From Nyssa sinensis (Eukaryota > Streptophyta > Magnoliopsida > Cornales > Nyssaceae), in NCBI GenBank assembly GCA_008638375.1, contig CM018032.1, forward strand, positions 32,428,751-32,492,750: a DNA stretch of 64,000 nucleotides. The letters are read 5' to 3'. Shown here piece by piece: positions 1 to 13,152 of the stretch; the first letter of the stretch is position 1, and every line of letters begins with the position of its first letter. The position numbers and the translations under genes were made by a program. The notes below the pieces were generated by a model. It was not told where the DNA came from, did not search any database, and saw only the letters and a list, made by a program, of their open reading frames with translations.

Positions 1-1436
1 TGACTATTTCACTAAATTGAGTTTCGCGAAAGCCTAAACCGACTTTCTTCAACGTTTTGGATTCAATAGTAGAGTCTATTTTAGTAAAAGAGAAACTTAT
101 AGCATAGAGGCATAAAATTTGATGAATATCATAATTCATATAGCGATAGACTAAGACGTATTTTATAAATCTTAGGGACACCGAAGGGCAAGGAGAAGGC
201 AGTCTAAATCTTCTATTTTAGAGACAGCAAGAGGTAAGTAAAATTTGATCTTTGCATATGTTACTTTCCAAGCCACGTCAATGGTTATTATACATATTGC
301 TTATTGTATTCTACACATACCAGTATTTATTGAGCCACATTGATATTGCCCTATCATGTGGGAAGTAATTATTGATTTCTATATATATCTCGATCATGAT
401 TGTACAATTGTGCATATAGTTCTTTTTGTATACTTGTACCTAGGGCCGTAAGGGCCAGACAATTTTATTCAAAGCAGTCTAGTAACCATAGCCTCGAAAA
501 CTATTGTTACGTCAGATTTTCCTAAACCAGTTATGATTCCACTATACTCTTCGTGGAAGATAGCATGATCTTGATATATTATTAGTGTCAGATTTGTACT
601 CAGTCACATCTCCATCTGATGTTATTTATGACCTTTGGGGTCCAAGTTCCGAGTGGAACACTTACTACGTTGCTATACGAGGCATGGGATGTAGGGTTAC
701 ATTGTATACAGAGCAATATTCATATAGCCCGAGTGGACCTGAATACGAGCTCAAGGGGAATTCCAGGCCCCACCAGTGCATCTCCTAGTTTGATATCACT
801 ATCCTTTATTATTGATTATCATAGCTTGATCATGTTATATTGTTATGAATGATCATGAGACTTTACAGTTTTTATTTGAGTGCTTACATTTCATACTTGA
901 TATAGCTCATGACTGTAGTAGTATGACATTGTTAGCAGAGCAGTTTCATTTCCTTAGCATTTGACTTCCATCATTTGATATTGAGTTATATATTTATTGA
1001 CTGGCTAGCACTTCTTTATACACTTGTACACATGGTAGAGCAAATGACTACTTCCTGAGTTTTCATAACTCACATGGATACTACATAACATTTTACAGGC
1101 ATAGATATCGAGAACAGACCATAGAGCCTGATAACTAGAGGTGGACATTTCTTTTGAAGTTGCAGTGTAATATTTAGTACAAGTCTTGTAGCTCTCCCAT
1201 GTCATCCATGTCTTGGGGATGAAAAGTTGTATAAGAATTTTATATTTCGCATTTTGAGAACCTTATATATATCACATGCAGCTTGTATTTATTTATTGTT
1301 TAAGTCTTCCACTATTTATAGTTGTTGCATGTTAGTAGCACTAATTGTGTAGCAAGTTGAGACCCTTGGTTCGACAGTAATGTCGGATTGAGTACGCGAC
1401 ATGAGATCCGTATAGGGTGGGTCTCGGGTCGTAACA
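1..1436 (+). mobile_element. 3' part of a D-type Ty3/gypsy LTR, cut by window start
   Basis: The first ~200 bases align by eye with 53545-53740 inside solo LTR D (shared words around 'aaaatttgatgaat' and 'gggcaaggagaaggc'), and the right end reads gggtgggtctcgggtcgtaaca, the usual terminus of the LTRs in this window with one transition from cgtgaca. No tRNA-complementary site follows at 1437, so this is a solo LTR or a 3' LTR; the left end and left TSD lie outside the window. A 6-bp stem hairpin (1056-1072, TGAGTT/AACTCA) sits just upstream of a splice-acceptor-like attttacag ending at 1098. Short ORFs at 585-852 and 1005-1205 carry no recognisable domain and are read as chance. Confidence 0.75.
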
Positions 1437-1795
1437 AGTTACTTCAATTGTGTTAGTGATAAAAGTATACCTCCGAGCTAATTTTTTCTCGTGTGATCAT
1501 TTCACACAAGTGTATTAATGCGTGGAGGTGTGTTAGGTCCTGATCTCGAATGGTTTTCACAATTTTTGAAAATTTGCCCCCCAAACCCTACGAAGCAAGT
1601 AATCGAGTGACTTAAGTTACTTCGGTTAAGTTAGTTATCAAAATACCCATAAAAAGAAGTTGTTATGAATAAATATGTAATAATGCATTATATATAATAA
1701 AATATGTTTCATATATATAAGTTTGATTTACAGATACCAAAAATCTAATAAATGTAAGTCACTTATGTTCATCGAAGAAATGGAACTAAGTTCCA
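1437..1795. other. unassigned AT-rich stretch between LTR and PMD relic
   Basis: About 360 bases of AT-rich sequence with no gene or repeat that I can name. It lies just downstream of the PMD pseudogene and may be its 3' flank or the end of the old MULE. I looked for a copy of the palindromic repeats seen at 36265-36545 and found none. Confidence 0.4.
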
Positions 1796-3944
1796 CAACG
1801 TGGCATCCTCTTATTCTGCACTGGTCTCTTTTGCTGCTGGTCTAGGATCGACTGTTGTGTGTTTTATGTAACCTGCGATGGACCAACGTCAGACTGATGG
1901 CCTTTACCTTTGCCACTAGCTCTACCCCTCATATATACTCATAGTGGTGGTGATTCCACCTGTGTCACTACTTGTGACTCAAACTATGTGACTTGCTGTG
2001 GGTTCACTTGTGTCACTCTCTCTATAGGTTCCTCTTCTAGACAACATGCCCCCAATTAATAGGAGAAGCATGTGGTGATAGTGAAAATATCGATGGAGGA
2101 AAAGCTTGATGTAAAGGCAAGGTAGGTATAAATGACTTAAATGTGTATGAAGATGATATAGAGGCCTCTATGGCAAATGGTAAGGCTGGTTGGGGAGGTA
2201 TAAACTCTCATCCCTGTAGCTGAGGTTGGGGATCGGGCTTGTGGTCGGGTTCTAGCTCTAACTATGGCTTTGGTGCTGGCTAGTGCTCATGTAATCGTCT
2301 ATCCTCGTAGATAGCCTCTAAGCAAGTAGTTGACATCCCTCTAATCTATCACATGACATTTATAAACATCAACTTAACAGGGGATAAAGCCTAAGGAGCA
2401 GCTTGCTCTGTGTGGAGTGAAAGCTGGTGTATCTGTGAAAGAGTATCCTTCTACGAGACAAACTTAAAACATCAGTGGTCAAAGAACAATTTATACTAAT
2501 TTAATGTACTAACGCCTGTGAAAATGAAATTGTACCAGTAACTCGCAAATGCTCACTATTGATTAAAACCCAACTGGGAGCCTCTCAACAAGAGGGCCTA
2601 TGAGTGTGCGAGTAATGTGCCTATACCTGTGCAAATAAGGGCCACTGTCAACCATTCGAGTACCCATACCAAGAACCTTGGTGACGAGGTGCTCGCGACG
2701 GTGTACCTATATCTAAATGTAATGTCTGTGATGGCCTGGCCAATCGTACCCAAGCCTCTCACGCCTATTAATCTAATGTAACTACCGATTGGTATCACAG
2801 CCAGACGGGACCAGCTGAAGTAGAGCGAATTGTCGCAATACACGATCAGGTAGATGTCACTCAACCACTGAGAAATAGATTAGTGGCACCCAGGCAAAAC
2901 AAATGTCGTGACTTGCAAGGCAATAGTCCAGTAACTCAGAATGGACCTTCGCGGTATATGGCTCCCAAATCATCTAGACAATAAAATGTAGTTGGTTATA
3001 TTATTTTATGCTAAGACATTATATACAATTAATTACCTTACCATATATAAATCCCCCCCCTCATCTCGTCTAGTTGGTCATTGTAATGTCACAGGACAAG
3101 AGAAGGGGCGGCCGTCTGCGATAGTTTAATGTCCCATCTATTCCAAACATACATCTAAATGTTAGGCATATAACAATAACAGAATTGAAACAAAGATGAG
3201 AGAAACAATTATACCTTTACCTTAGTGGACCGGTCGAAAACCTTACGTGTGGTACATGATGTTGTATGACAGTTTGCTAGGGGTGAATATCTACAAGTTT
3301 TTCCTATGTCCATAACTATATACAATGTAAAAAGTGTTATGTTAGTTTTAAATGTATTTGTAATTATCCTATAAACCATCGATATAAAATGTTGTACTAG
3401 TACCTATAGTAGAACAAGAGGGCCTAAAATCTCCAATGCCTCAATCCGACGGGCAACACAAAGCTCACGATAAAGGCATGCTAAAGCTGCGTTGCCCTAG
3501 CTAAGTCTACCGGTTGCCTCAAGATCCCTCAACAAAGGTAAGAAAAACAGTTTCACCTTGGCCGACGACTTGTCGGGAAAAATACACCTGCCTAACTACA
3601 CTATAATATACATCCTAGAAACGCCTAAATAAAGGCATTGTCAACATCGTCAGGTATCATCTGCGTCAAATGGGGTATCAACGTAATGAGTCACAATATC
3701 GAGCCATCGATGGTAGTCTATGGCGGTGTAAAACCTAATAACACATGGTAGAGCTCCTGCCACTACTGTGTAGTTCGAATTATGTCCAAGCCAGTAACTG
3801 CATCCCCATTAATACGCAGACCGAGTAGGATAACAATGTCCTAAAGTATAACAGTCGCCTCACCCACCGGTAGATGAAAAAAATAGGTCTCCTTGCACCA
3901 CCTCTTTACTAATGCAGTAATGAGATGCCAATCTAGCAACATAA
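1796..3944 (-). pseudogene. plant mobile domain (PMD/MAIN-like) pseudogene, C-terminal part
   Basis: Read on the minus strand from 3944, the translation gives LDWHLITALVKRW, then FHLPVGEATVIL*DIVILLG and INGDAVTGLD, the hallmark run of plant mobile domain proteins (the MAIN/MAIL1 family, also labelled 'phosphatase 7 long-form homolog'). Further on come FFLPLLRDLEATGRLS*, ALACLYRELC and GPLVLL, ending near 3402. A splice-donor match (TAG|GTACTA) lies exactly where family genes carry an intron. The domain resumes at 2990-2600 with VWEPYTAKV and HLPDRVLRQFAL. A weak basic tail can be followed to about 1796. Two Gln/Trp codons have become TAG and there is at least one frameshift, so it is dead. 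The N-terminal part continues at 21884-22120, the gene having been split by gypsy element E at TSD CATAA. PMD proteins exist both as host genes and as cargo of MULE and gypsy elements; the upstream MULE relic favours the MULE origin. Confidence 0.85.
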
Positions 3945-4356
3945 TGTCAAATCTTGAATTTTCATAAACCCGGGAATTGAGTAAAATGAATTTATTAACT
4001 AGAAAAATAAATAAATAAATTTAAATTATCCTTTAATTCTCAGTGGAAAAATTCATTATTCCATAGTCTAAGGTCATTAACCAACCAAAAAAAAATTTGA
4101 GAATCATTTGAATACATTCTGAAAACTTTGTTTAGGCCTTTATACCTTTCGTGGTCAATTTCACCCAAACATATTTAGAGTCTCAAAGTGCAATTATTTT
4201 TAAACAAAAGTACTCGTCGAGACAATCAGTTTAGACTTTTGAATCACTCAATTCAGATTTAAAATGAATTTATATGAAAATCGAAAATTTGAAACAATAA
4301 AAAAAAAAAAAAATTTAATTTCAGATGAACAGTAATCTGAGAATCCAGTAGCTAAA

Positions 4357-4389
4357 AGTGAACAGTAACATTGAAAGTTACTGTTCACT
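4357..4389. repeat. 13-bp perfect inverted repeat with 7-nt loop in LTR E
   Basis: AGTGAACAGTAAC and GTTACTGTTCACT flank a 7-base loop. The other LTR keeps 12 bp of the stem at 19479-19509. It lies close to the downstream (minus-strand) end of the LTR, a place where RNA 3'-end or packaging structures could sit; the role is unknown. Confidence 0.85.
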
Positions 4390-7029
4390 TGGAGCAAAAT
4401 TGAACTTCAAAAAAATGCTGCGCTTAACCCTTTGATTCAAATTGATATGTCTCTCAATCTACAGATCCAAATATAATGCAATCTATGCCAAAAGCTTCCT
4501 TATTGAGTCTAGTTTCTATACCATTTTGAATCACTTAAAAAGCCCATGTAGAACTCAAGTTATGATGAAAACACTACCCATAGGTCAGATTTTGCACACT
4601 TGAAGCAAAATCAATATAACTTTCTCATTTTAAAAGCTTTCAAAGTCCATGATATATAAAAAGAAAGCTAAGAGATAGAACTATCTAGAAATGTAAGGCA
4701 CCTTAATTAATTCAAAAGGACCAAAATGTTATAGTCCTATGAAGGGGGCTGATCTGCCGAAATGATTTTACAGAATCAAAATTAAGGCATATTGTATGCC
4801 GTTTGACATTCCTTCTAATTCTTCAAGCTATTTAACCCCAACTTTTGTGGCACTTTTTCCCATTTATTCATGGGCATTTTACACACCTAATGGCTCTTTT
4901 AATTTCACAAAATTTTGACATGGTTTCCTTTATTTTCTAAACATTTTTCCACCTAATATTCATGATACATTATACAATTAATGATTCACACATTTCCATC
5001 CTTACTCAATGGCCACAATCTCATGGAAATTAACATACATCATTCAAATATACAATCCTCCACATATCCACATATACTTTGAAATTTAAAACATCACATT
5101 CTCTCTTTCATTACAATTATAGGGCCTTACCCATTTTGTTCACACTACACAATACTATTACAAATGCATTACATAAGTTTTAGGGTTTATGCGCATACAT
5201 ACAAAAATGTGCCTCAAGGGCTAAATGTCCATTCAAGTCCCCTTCCCCTCCTTCCTTTAAGACTTCATCAAGTCTCAAGTACCGGGAGCGTCATCTATAA
5301 TATGATATCCCACGAATGGGTCAGCTCAACTGTTGGTATGACATGATGCTAATGCTAGGAATAAATTTAAGGTGTGGCATGTGCAAGTGTACATTTTAAA
5401 GCTGTGCATACCCCCCTTCCATTCATCAATGCAATGCAAAGGTGATATGAATGACACACGCATGCAAACTCTATGCCACACCCATGTCTCGTTTACGGAT
5501 CGCTCCCGATAGATCTAAGTACTAACATCGGTTTAAGGATCGCTCTCGTTGGAGCTGGGTACCAATGCAATGGCCAATTTTAGGTTTTTCACCATAGGAT
5601 CTACACCCTATAATGTATAGCACCAAGTGCTCAACCCACACCATGTTTCCAAGAAATCACAATATGCCAAAATGCCATGATTTCATTATGCAACTTCAAT
5701 GAGACAATTCATCATATACATGGTGTTCACCTCAAGTCATGCATTTTACCCAACATAAATCATAACTTCAAAATCCCTAAATTTCTTTTACATGAACTTA
5801 AACTATAACTATCCATTTCAACACATGCTCAAGCCACATTTTCACAATCTCACTAATTCACAAAGAATATATATTTTCATAAAGCACCAATGCATCAAAC
5901 CATCACATCTTCCAAAACATAAGATGTATCAACATGAGTATAAGCTAAAATATAATAATCCATACACATAGGCAATATACATCTTTATTATAGCAACAAA
6001 TCATCAAATAACTCAAAGAACACACAAGCACCTAAACTACCAACTCTAAGTTTTTAAAACAACTATCCTCCTAAGTGATTTTCTGACATCAAGTAAACAC
6101 CTTAAACACTCAAACAACATATAAAAAGCAAACAAACTTAAACCTATTCCTAACTTAGCAAGATATCATACCTAGAATGGTTTTTCTCAAACTGAGGAAG
6201 TTGTATTCGCTACACAGTTGAACTGATAGGTGATAATATAGTCCTTGTTGAGAGGAACAACATCCTAGAAGGAACCTTTGCGAAAATCCAAGCTTAGATG
6301 TATGTTTTGGAGGCTTGAAGTTGGAAAACCCTAGGTTTTTCTTCACCTTTTCTCCCATGGACGTGTTCTGCTCTATATCTCAGACCAAACAATGAAAAAA
6401 ATACACTAAGGGGCTGTATTTATAGTGGAGGGGCAAGGGGGGCAAAATGACCCTTTTGCCCTTAATGAATCTAGGTCCTGTTACACTACAACCCTATCCC
6501 GAAACGCCTAAATTTGAAATTTTGCTTTAACCAAAGTTCTTAAAATTATTTTAAATGAAAATTTTCAAAATTTTTTTTTTCGCCTGTGGCTGGGTTTGGC
6601 CAGATTGTAACACCCCGACTTTGCGTAATTAATAATTAGTTATTAATTATTAATTAATACCGGCTTATAGAATGATCTAGGGAATTAATCATAATCCCGG
6701 CGGTCATGATAGACCGATAAAATAATTAAATATGTCTGGAGGAAAAGGGTAAAATACCCGAACCCAATTACTGATTAATTCGGCGAAATAACACCGCTTT
6801 AACACTAACGAAATCCGAGTTAGCTAACCCAGAAAATCCCGAATGTTTAATAAATGACACGGAATCTCTGACACTGAAGATAACTGAAATATGAAACTCC
6901 CGGAACAAACCGCATCGAAAAAGGAGCTACGGAATGAAAGTTATGTAGCAAACATTGAAAATTGAATTACTATGCAACCAAACGTGGCCTTAACCGAAAA
7001 TATAGGAAAAATGGCCAAATGGGAGGCCA

Positions 7030-7095
7030 AGGGAATTGAACCCTTGACCTTTGAGTGAAAAGATACCTCATCCAAAAAAATTACCAACTGGGCTA
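7030..7095 (-). other. tRNA-like A-box/B-box module, antisense to LTR G1
   Basis: On the minus strand, TAGCCCAGTTGGTAA resembles a Pol III A box and tRNA D-arm. About 52 bases on, AAGGG-TTCAATT-CCCTT forms a full 5-bp T-arm with a canonical TTCRANN-type loop (B box). The same module is kept in G2 at 32373-32436. No proper acceptor or anticodon stem is evident, so this is a tRNA-derived relic or SINE-like insert rather than a working tRNA gene. Confidence 0.6.
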
Positions 7096-8759
7096 CTATT
7101 ATCTTTGTGTCCATATATACAACAAAAATGTATATAACACTGAATTATCCTAATCTGCCACCAAAACTAGCCAATGGCCATCCATGCAACACCACACCCT
7201 TGCATCACCCCTATGCTCCCTAGCTCAGCATCACCCTACTTCAGCCATGATGACCTCTCCTCCAACCAAAATACATGCAGATTTATCATGAGGTTAGGAG
7301 ATGTATTGTATTACAAGTCTCCATATGTGTATTGAGGATGGAGAAATTTGAAATGGGTGTGACTGATCTGATATGTGAGAAGGAGAGGGCCATGGCCATG
7401 GGTGAAGAGGGTCCATGGTGTGTGTGTGCATGATTATCCATTGGTGATGCACAAAGGAAGGGGGACACTGAAGGGACTGTGAGCATTCTACCTGGACTGA
7501 GGCACCACCCAAGATCAAAGCTGAACCATGGGTGCAGCAGTGCCAATCAAAGAGGTAAACACCTCAGAACTATCAAACTGTGAATTTTTCTATCGGATTT
7601 TCACTACTGTTTTGAGTTTGCTGAGCCATATAAAATATGTGTATGCACTACTGAGGGGCCTAGGATTGTTATAGAACAATTGGGAAGGTCGGACAGCCCT
7701 GAAAACACCAAACCGAGCCCAGGCCGCCATGGACGACCTCCAGTTGCAGGTCTGAATTGACCTCAACTAAATCACATTCTGCATGTTCGGGTCTGTTCTA
7801 GACCCTTCGAGGTTCTCAAATATCTAGTTTAGCGACCCAAAATCAAACCGAAAGACCCTCAAAACTGTAGATGCAGGTCTCGGGTTTGAAACCCTAGATC
7901 CTTGTAATCGACTCCTACACTGAATGTTCGTAATGAGGACCTCAAGCCCATGATACAAGGATCATTTGGAGACAAACCGCATCAGTTTTGGTGGAGAAAC
8001 GAGGGTTTAATAGCCAAATTATTGTTTCGGCTATTCCTCCATATATCAAGCTATTGGGCTTGATTCGAACCGTGAAATCGATGCCAAAGAGTTGGCATGA
8101 CCATCAGGAACCATTTGGGGCCAAATCAGATTGAAAACAGCCCTTGAAACATCACGAAATAGAAGAAGAAAATCTGCAGAATTAGGGCAACACTGAGTTG
8201 TTCATTGGGGACGACAGAGTTGACTCGGCCGAGTTGACCGAGTCGAACCGAGTTGGTGAGTTGACTCTGGACACGTGTCAGCCTGTGAGGATGCCACCGA
8301 AATAATGAAACTGCGCCGTTTTAGTGTTAACCGTTTTAATTTTAAATCAAATTCAGCCTGTTTGGCAACGAGGTTAATAAATTAAAATTTGGATTTGGCT
8401 AATCCTAAACACGGATAAGGGGGCAATTGAGGTTAAATGGGATATGTTATCCCGGTTTTCAGAGGGTTAGTGAACCGGTTGGTTCACAAAAGTTCTGGAC
8501 CGGTTCAGCCAGTGAACCCTTAAACCAATGGGTCTGAACCCTAATTTTCTGAATTTATATTTAACCCCCCAAATGTTTCTGAAAATTACGGATTTGTCCC
8601 CAACTGTTTTAAAGAATTATACAGTGGCCCAAATTTCTGAGAAACTGTTCAATTAAGCCCCTGACAAATTAATTAAATAATAAAATAATTATATTATTAT
8701 TTTATCAATTAGGTAAAATTATGATTTTACCCCTGGACATTTAATATGTCAAACGGAGT

Positions 8760-9860
8760 CCAAATAAATTAAATAAATAGTGTATTTTCACTATTTCAAG
8801 CATTCTGGACTCAATGGTACAGTCCAAATTGGGAAATACAGTACCGAAAAATACAGATCCGTAAGTGATAAATTACTGTACTGCCCCTGATGACACCAGA
8901 TCCAAATAAAAAATAAAAGACAGTCTATTTTGACTATGTCGGGCGTTCTGAACTCAACGGTGAGGTCCGTTTAATGAACTGAAGTCCCGAAAAATACAGA
9001 CACATAAAGTGTAAATGACCATACTACCCCTGATGCTTCCCAGGGTCAATTGAACATAACAGATAGTCCAACCTAATTATGTCGAACACTCTGGACCCAA
9101 TGGTGAGGTCCATTTTATGAACTGACGTGCCGAAAAATATGACACGTGAAATTACCAAATTACCCTTGATACTGTACGAAGCCCAAATGAAGTCCGATTG
9201 GGACGAAATTGATAGCGATAGAAGCCCAGATACTAGTGAGACTGTAAACATGATTAAATAATGATTCGGAGTCAGAATCTTACAAAACGTAAAATGACCA
9301 AAATACCCCTGAGCACAGTAAGTGCAAAGTAGAGGTCAAATAAAGGTCAAACTGATATGATAAATTATCATAGGGATAATTATGAAAACTGAAGGGCTAA
9401 ATAAGACTCCGGGACAGTAATGCGTAAAACGAGAAATGATCGATGTGTCCTGATGATCAAAAACAGATACCAAACGAAGTCCAAAGGACTTAAGAATTTA
9501 CATATGAGATATATGGGACATTCTGAGGACCACGACAGGGTCCGGGGTAAGAATGACAAATTACCATTTTGCCCATAAGGCTAAGTAAGCCCTTAACTGA
9601 TAGCGATTCAAGTCTAAAAGACTTAGAACTTCATGTATACGATATATGAGATATTCTAAGAACCACGACTGGGTCCGGGGCAAGAATGACAAAATTACCA
9701 TTTTGCCCCTATGGTTAAAATAAGAACCTAATTGATACCGATTGGAGTCTAAAAGACGTAGAACTTTATATTTAAGATATAAAGACTATTCGGAGGGCCT
9801 TGACAGGGCCCGGGGCAAGAGTGATAAAATGACCGTTTTGCCCCTAAGGCTGAAGAAGTG
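8760..9860 (+). repeat. degenerate ~144-bp module, tandem, in LTR G1
   Basis: The core cattctggactcaatggt occurs in variants at 8801, 8944 and 9088, a spacing of 143-144 bp. Each is followed by 'aggtccRtttNatgaac', 'cgaaaaata' and, before the next unit, 'accaaaatRcccct'. Further right the copies decay into variants with 'gggtccggggYaagaatgac' and 'accattttgcccc'. Single or double copies of the same module occur in LTRs A, B, D and H. Confidence 0.65.
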
Positions 9861-10494
9861 ACTGACTGATAACGATTGAAGTCTAAATGACTTGGGTTAT
9901 AATCCTGATGACTGCTGAGCCTAATTTAAGAATAAAATAGCCCCAGATGAAACCCGATGAGAGGGCGATAGGCTACTAGGCTATCTTAGGTAAACCGATA
10001 GATACCTAAGATGACAAATGAGACCTGAATGGATGAGTTCTGATCTGTATATGATTGATGATTATTGTTCAGGATATACATGGAGATGCCTGACGTATCT
10101 GGAGGTTATCGGATTGTTTGCGCAAGGAGATAACCGTAACAGTTTGTGAGTAACCTGGAACTTCTGACTTGGTGTATAAGTACACCGTCTAGTTACTGTA
10201 TTTTGATTTACTGTACTGTTTTGTATACTGTACTGTCTGAATGCATACTTTTTTATATTGCATTACACGTAACATGATTTTGTACTGTCCTGCTCTCCTG
10301 TTCAGTTCGGGTCTGTCTTGTTCTGTTGTATGGTCTGTCCTGGTTTTATTCTGTACTGTTGCGTCTTGTGAGTAAACCTGACTCCTGAATTGGTGTATAA
10401 GTTTTGTCTAGATACTGTATTTTGAAGCACTGTACTGTTTTGAACGTTATACTGTTTAAAAAAAAAGCATATATTTAAAGTAGCATATGCCTTG

Positions 10495-11710
10495 TCCTGA
10501 TTGATATTGTTTCATTTTGTTCCATCATGTTCAGTTCCGATATGACTTGTCCTGATTGATATTGTTTCGTTTTGTTCCGTCATGTTCAGTTCCGATATGA
10601 CTTGTCCTGATTGATATTGTTTCATTTTGTTCCGTCATGTCCAGTTCCGATATGACTTGTCCTGATTGATATTGTTTCGTTTGTTCCGATATGTTCAGTT
10701 CCGATATGTCTTCATCCGATTGATATATTGTTTCATTTTGTTCCGTCATGTTCAGTTCCAATATGACTTGTCCTGATTGATATTGTTTCATTTTGTTCCG
10801 TCATGTTCAGTTCCGATATGACTTGTCCTGATTGATATTGTTTCATTTTGTTCCGTCATGTTCAGTTCCGATATGACTTGTCCTGATTGATATTGTTTCG
10901 TTTGTTCCGATATGTTCAGTTCCGATATGTCTTCATCCGATTGATATATTGTTTCAGTTTTGTTCCGTCATGTTCAGTTCCGATATGACTTGTCCTGATT
11001 GATATTGTTTCATTTTGTTCCGTCATGTTCAGTTCCGATATGACTTGTCCTGATTGATATTGTTTCATTTTGTTCCGTCATGTTCAGTTCCGATATGACT
11101 TGTCCTGATTGATATTGTTTCGTTTTGTTCCGATATGTTCAGTTTCCGATATGTCTTCATCCGATTGATATATTGTTTCGTTTTGTTCCGTCATGTTCAG
11201 TTCCGATATGACTTGTCCTGATTGATATTGTTTCATTTTGTTCCGTCATGTTCAATTCCGATATGACTTGTCCTGATTGATATTGTTTCATTTTGTTCCG
11301 TCATGTTCAGTTTCGATATGTCTTCATCCGATTGATATATTGTTTCGTTCTGATATGACTTGTCCTGATTGATATTGTTTCATTTTGTTCCGTCATGTTC
11401 AGTTCCGATATGACTTGTCCTGATTGATATTGTTTCGTTTTGTTCCGTCATGTTCAGTTCCGATATGACTTGTCCTGATTGATATTGTTTCATTTTGTTC
11501 CGTCATGTTCAATTCCGATATGACTTGTCCTGATTGATATTGTTTCATTTTGTTCCGTCATGTTCAGTTCCGATATGTCTTGTCCTGATTGATATTGTTT
11601 CGTTTTGTTCCGTCATGTTCAGTTCCGATATGACTTAACCTGATTGATATTGTACCATTTTGATCCGCCATGTTCAGTTCCGATATGTCTTGCTCTGATT
11701 GATGTATTGC
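10495..11710 (+). repeat. 55-bp minisatellite array in LTR G1
   Basis: About 20 copies of a unit built from tcctgattgatattgtttc, ttttgttccgtcatg and ttcagttccgatatgact; a shorter variant with 'tcttcatccgattgatata' recurs within the array, suggesting higher-order duplication. Reading frames on either strand here are repeat artefacts. The matching place in G2 holds different arrays. Confidence 0.9.
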
Positions 11711-12424
11711 TCTGTTTTGTCCCGTTATGATCCGTCCTGTTATGCCTCTGTCCTTGATTATGCCTGTGACTTGAACTGGTGTTTTGTTCCGTCTGATCCC
11801 GTTATGTACCGTCCGTCAATAATTTGTCTGTCTTGATTGATATATGGTCCAGTTCCGTTATGATCTGTCCGAATTCTTGACTTGGTATATAAGTTACTGC
11901 ATAGATACTGTATTTTGATGCACTGTACGGTTTTAAAAGTTAAACTGTCTGAATGCATGTTTTAAATGCAAACTTTTATACTGTATTATACGCGGCATGA
12001 TTTTGTCCCGTCCTACTATTATTTTGTTCGGTCTGTCTTGTTCCATTTTATGGTCTATCTGATTTTGTTCTGCTATGATGTGTCTGACTCTGGGTACCAT
12101 TCTGATTATGAGCGGTCTGGCATAAGTAGGCTTGATTATGCGCCTAACTGATATACTATTGTTATGCCCTGTTATGTTCCGCCCAGTACTGATTTGTTCT
12201 GATATTTGAATTAATTGCCTATACTCTCATCGATATTGGCATCATGCACTGTTCCGTCTATTCTGATTTGTTGTTCCGTTTAGTTCAGTCCTGCTTTATT
12301 CTACTAAAACTGCATTTAAAGTAGATTTATAAAACTGCTATTTCAGAAACAACTGAACTACCCTTGTGCTTTGTAAACAAGAAATGGTTTTGAAACCCTT
12401 GACAGGGAACCTGTGTTACTCATT

Positions 12425-12464
12425 GGGCTTTTCGAAGCTCACCCCATTCCCTAACATTTTTCAG
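12425..12464 (+). promoter_or_regulatory. hairpin plus 3' splice-site match, LTR G1
   Basis: GGGCTT-TTCG-AAGCTC forms a stem-loop, followed by acccc and then catttttcag|g. The same arrangement, with different stem bases, recurs at the matching place in LTRs A, B, D, E and the window-start LTR. The G2 copy is at 27496-27536 on the minus strand. Confidence 0.55.
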
Positions 12465-13152
12465 GAATGATATCTGTTGGATCTGATGGCACTGATCTGT
12501 GGAGACTGGATTACTGAGGATTGAATCTGTTTAATCAGGTGAGTGATGTAATACGACTGACTTGACTGATATGTACTAGATATAGACATGGCTCATGGAT
12601 TTAAACGGTACTCTAAAGATTATAGTTCTGCTCTGTTGTTATATGTCGGATTATAGATATGCTCTGAGGTTAGAATTGTTAGCTGTTGGATTTTAGACTT
12701 GCTCTGTGTGATACATATCCTACGGTGGATACATGAGTTGCATTCCCTTGACAAAAAGTTTTTAAATTCCGCTGCATCTGACCCTACAGTCGGAGTGCAA
12801 TTCACTGAAAAGTTCAGAAATTGCCTTCGGTTGGTCGCGTGGCGGCTGACTGGCATCACGTCCTCGACATCCGCGTAGGGTGGGGTTCGGGATGTGACAC
12901 GGATCCACCCAGGCCACCCGGATGCCCTTTCGGTCCAATTTTTGAAACTATCTCCAAATAGGCTCAAATGTTTATAGGAGGTGTATTTTAACATTGTAAG
13001 CATGTTTCTCTTTTATGACATACTCAAAATATGCTTCTAAATATGACTTATGTCCAAATGATGTCTGCTTAGCGCCCTACCGACAAACAGTGCATGAATA
13101 GTGCCCTACTGGCAAAAACGAAAAATTTATCCTCCATTTTTAGGTCTCTACA

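Larger units (their letters stand above)
7555..12464 (+). other. predicted intron inside LTR G1
   Basis: The 5' boundary reads AAAGAG|GTAAAC and the 3' boundary ACATTTTTCAG|GAATG, 435 bases before the LTR end. The inverted copy G2 keeps both sites (AG|GTATAC at 31910/31909 and TTTTTCAG at 27496 on the minus strand). Splicing would remove the minisatellite and the repeated module and leave a short exon running into the PBS. It is a prediction from splice-site matches and conservation only. Confidence 0.4.
6606..12899 (+). mobile_element. solo LTR G1 (6.3 kb), Ty3/gypsy-type
   Basis: It starts TGTAACACCCCGAC and ends GGGTTCGGGATGTGACA, with flanking CAGAT (6601-6605) and CGGAT (12900-12904), a TSD with one transition. 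There is no internal duplication, PBS or pol, so this is a single very long LTR. A second copy, G2, lies inverted at 27042-32860 and matches end to end except in its minisatellite. Within it, in order: an antisense tRNA-like module (7030-7095), a leader ending in a 5' splice-site match (7554/7555), a degenerate repeated module (8.76-9.86 kb), a 55-bp minisatellite (10.5-11.7 kb), and a hairpin plus 3' splice-site match (12425-12464). It sits inside the 3' LTR of element E. Confidence 0.88.
3945..13152 (-). repeat. 3' LTR of element E, split by solo LTR G1
   Basis: Colinear with 19054-21883 from the terminus through the shared hairpin, the duplicated ggatcgctcccg block near 5.5 kb, the TATA box (minus, 6417-6424) and the leader. 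It is broken at 6605/6606 by G1 and resumes at 12905 with ccacccaggccacccgg, matching the other copy at 21636. Splice-donor and acceptor matches of the E family are at 6171 (CTAG|GTATGA) and 5295 (here TAG instead of CAG). A 67-codon reading frame in the leader (6358 to 6155, minus) is shortened to about 43 codons in the other copy. Confidence 0.9.

Noticed and set aside
7030..7095. Calling the A-box/B-box modules true tRNA genes
   Set aside because: No 7-bp acceptor stem or anticodon stem could be drawn, and the modules lie inside repeated LTRs.
10531..10791. Repetitive protein frames in 10.5-11.2 kb and 28.1-29.2 kb (ISELNMTEQNE-type and CSVLIRPDLL-type)
   Set aside because: The repeat units are 55 and 39 bp; 39 is a multiple of 3, so open frames follow by chance, and the frames are not kept between G1 and G2.
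12620..13003. Two similar reading frames (12620-13003 minus and 26983-27240 plus) with a shared protein-like segment
   Set aside because: Both fall on the terminus of LTRs G1 and G2; the similarity is that of the repeat, and the frames run across the LTR edge into unrelated DNA.
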